Positions 21,402 to 22,034 of a stretch of DNA of 22,034 bases are shown here, piece after piece. The notes under the pieces are model-generated. The model saw only the letters and a program-made list of their open reading frames with translations. It ran no database searches and had not been told where the DNA came from. Source of the stretch: a virus; the IMG/VR virus record IMGVR_UViG_3300009152_000236, positions 1-22,034 of that record; one strand, given 5' to 3'. Each line of letters begins with the position of its first letter. Position 1 is the first letter of the stretch. Position numbers and translations under genes: made by a program.

Positions 21402-21856
21402 TAATAATCACCAGCAACAGCAGTTACAAACCATCCAGCAGGAGTAAGATTTGCAGTGGATCCTAAAGATACATAAATTCTATATGTTGGTGGTAGCTGC
21501 AACATTAATGGAATTTCTATGTGAGGTGTAGCCGCAGCCGCCGTGCCATTCACTAAGGGCAAAGAATATTGCATATACAATGCATTAGCACTAGCGTTAG
21601 TGGGTGATGTGCCGTTGTTAATATGAATTCTTAATACTGATGCCGTTCCAGTGGATCCTCCTGCTTCACATACCAATTTTTGAATAAATGATCCATTAGA
21701 TCCAGCAACATAAACTAATGTAGCGTTAGTGGTTCCGTCATAAGATGTAGTTCCTGTTCCGGTATTTACTGCTGAAACTGTGACCGTTCCGTTTACAGCA
21801 GCAGGCCATGTTATATCTGGCACGTTTGTAAAAATAGGACTTGTATTTGCTGGCAT
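21401..21856 (-). CDS. Beta-sandwich-type small virion protein, tail-fibre associated
   Basis: The 151-residue product starts MPANTSPIFTNVPDITWPAA and reads as strands separated by small-residue loops: TLVYVAGSNGSFIQKLVCEA, then SVLRIHINNGTSP, LPPTYRIYVSLGS and a final GWFVTAVAGDY. Proteins of this shape occur beside phage tail-fibre genes and are usually annotated as hypothetical; a structural role at the fibre is inferred. It has a good AAGGAA ribosome site 6 bases from the ATG. It lies between a longer upstream fibre gene and the two glycine-rich genes, all on the minus strand, and is probably co-transcribed with them. Confidence 0.72.
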   Translation of the reverse strand: MPANTSPIFTNVPDITWPAAVNGTVTVSAVNTGTGTTSYDGTTNATLVYVAGSNGSFIQKLVCEAGGSTGTASVLRIHINNGTSPTNASANALYMQYSLPLVNGTAAAATPHIEIPLMLQLPPTYRIYVSLGSTANLTPAGWFVTAVAGDY

Positions 21857-21865
21857 GATAATTCC

Positions 21866-22034
21866 TTAGAAAAATAATCCATTTGTTATTGCATTACTTA
21901 AACCTATTATACTAGGTCCAAGATTATAATAGTTAGTAGCACTAACTGAAGTTAAATTTATTGAAGATGATGGGGCCCAATTAGTTCCATTGCGAACGAG
22001 GACATCATTTACTTGAGGAGTTGTGGTTGCTACA
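21866..22034 (-). CDS. Tail-fibre-like protein, C-terminal fragment (partial)
   Basis: This frame enters from the right window edge and stops at 21866-21868, giving 55 residues of C-terminus. It reads VATTTPQVNDVLVRNGTNWA, then PSSSINLTSVSATNYYNLGP, and ends NAITNGLFF. The V-N-D-V-L-V-R-N-G-T-N-W-A phrase is typical of the shaft repeats of phage fibre proteins. The upstream part and true length lie outside the window. It is followed 9 bases later by the 151-aa gene, whose ribosome site includes the stop region. Confidence 0.7.
   Translation of the reverse strand, partial: VATTTPQVNDVLVRNGTNWAPSSSINLTSVSATNYYNLGPSIIGLSNAITNGLFF

Noticed and set aside
19412-22034. A diversity-generating retroelement acting on the fibre genes
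   Set aside because: No reverse transcriptase gene and no template/variable repeat pair is visible; the repetition is only glycine-codon low complexity.

Overview
The window is a densely packed stretch of a tailed-phage genome, almost certainly a contractile-tailed myovirus with T4-type replication genes. The evidence is a near-complete baseplate and tail module, a UvsW-type helicase, a DnaG/gp61-type primase and tail-fibre-like genes. There is no host housekeeping gene, no tRNA that I can see, and no gap over 300 bases without a gene. Both ends cut through genes. The host cannot be told from the sequence; most starts carry AGGA/GAGG-type ribosome binding sites.

Region 1 (1-13872, minus strand) is one long late operon. 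In transcription order it holds an unknown 156-aa protein, the tape measure protein, a tube-initiator/baseplate protein, a small gp53/LysM-like protein, a gp27/gpD-like hub, a gp5/gpV-like spike, a large LamG-domain protein, gp25/gpW, gp6/gpJ and a gpI-like wedge protein (cut by the window start). From tape measure to I this is the P2 order (X-D-V-W-J-I) with a LamG protein inserted between V and W. Genes overlap or sit within about 13 bases of each other.

Region 2 (13873-19415) switches strand six times. Plus-strand genes are an unknown 101-aa protein, the primase, and uvsW with a small helical protein. Between them on the minus strand lie a PD-(D/E)XK Fe-S nuclease, a beta-rich virion protein and a gp26-like baseplate/tail-assembly protein. 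The three convergent pairs overlap (46, 35 and 4 bp). One divergent pair overlaps at its start codons (CATG). Two other divergent gaps (74 and 30 bp) each contain a palindrome and back-to-back promoter-like elements. The replication genes are visibly richer in G+C than the structural genes. uvsW next to a gp26-like gene recalls the T4 uvsW-uvsY-25-26 neighbourhood.

The most striking signal is at 17061-17068. The gp26-like gene ends at a run of eight T on a canonical -1 slippery heptamer. The -1 frame then continues for 62 codons without any credible start of its own, predicting a 306-aa frameshift product like the tail-assembly chaperone pairs of other phages.

Region 3 (19412-22034, minus strand) holds receptor-interaction genes: two paralogous glycine-rich proteins, a 151-aa beta-sandwich-like protein and the C-terminus of a further fibre-like protein. 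One glycine-rich gene carries a G14 homopolymer, a candidate phase-variation switch.
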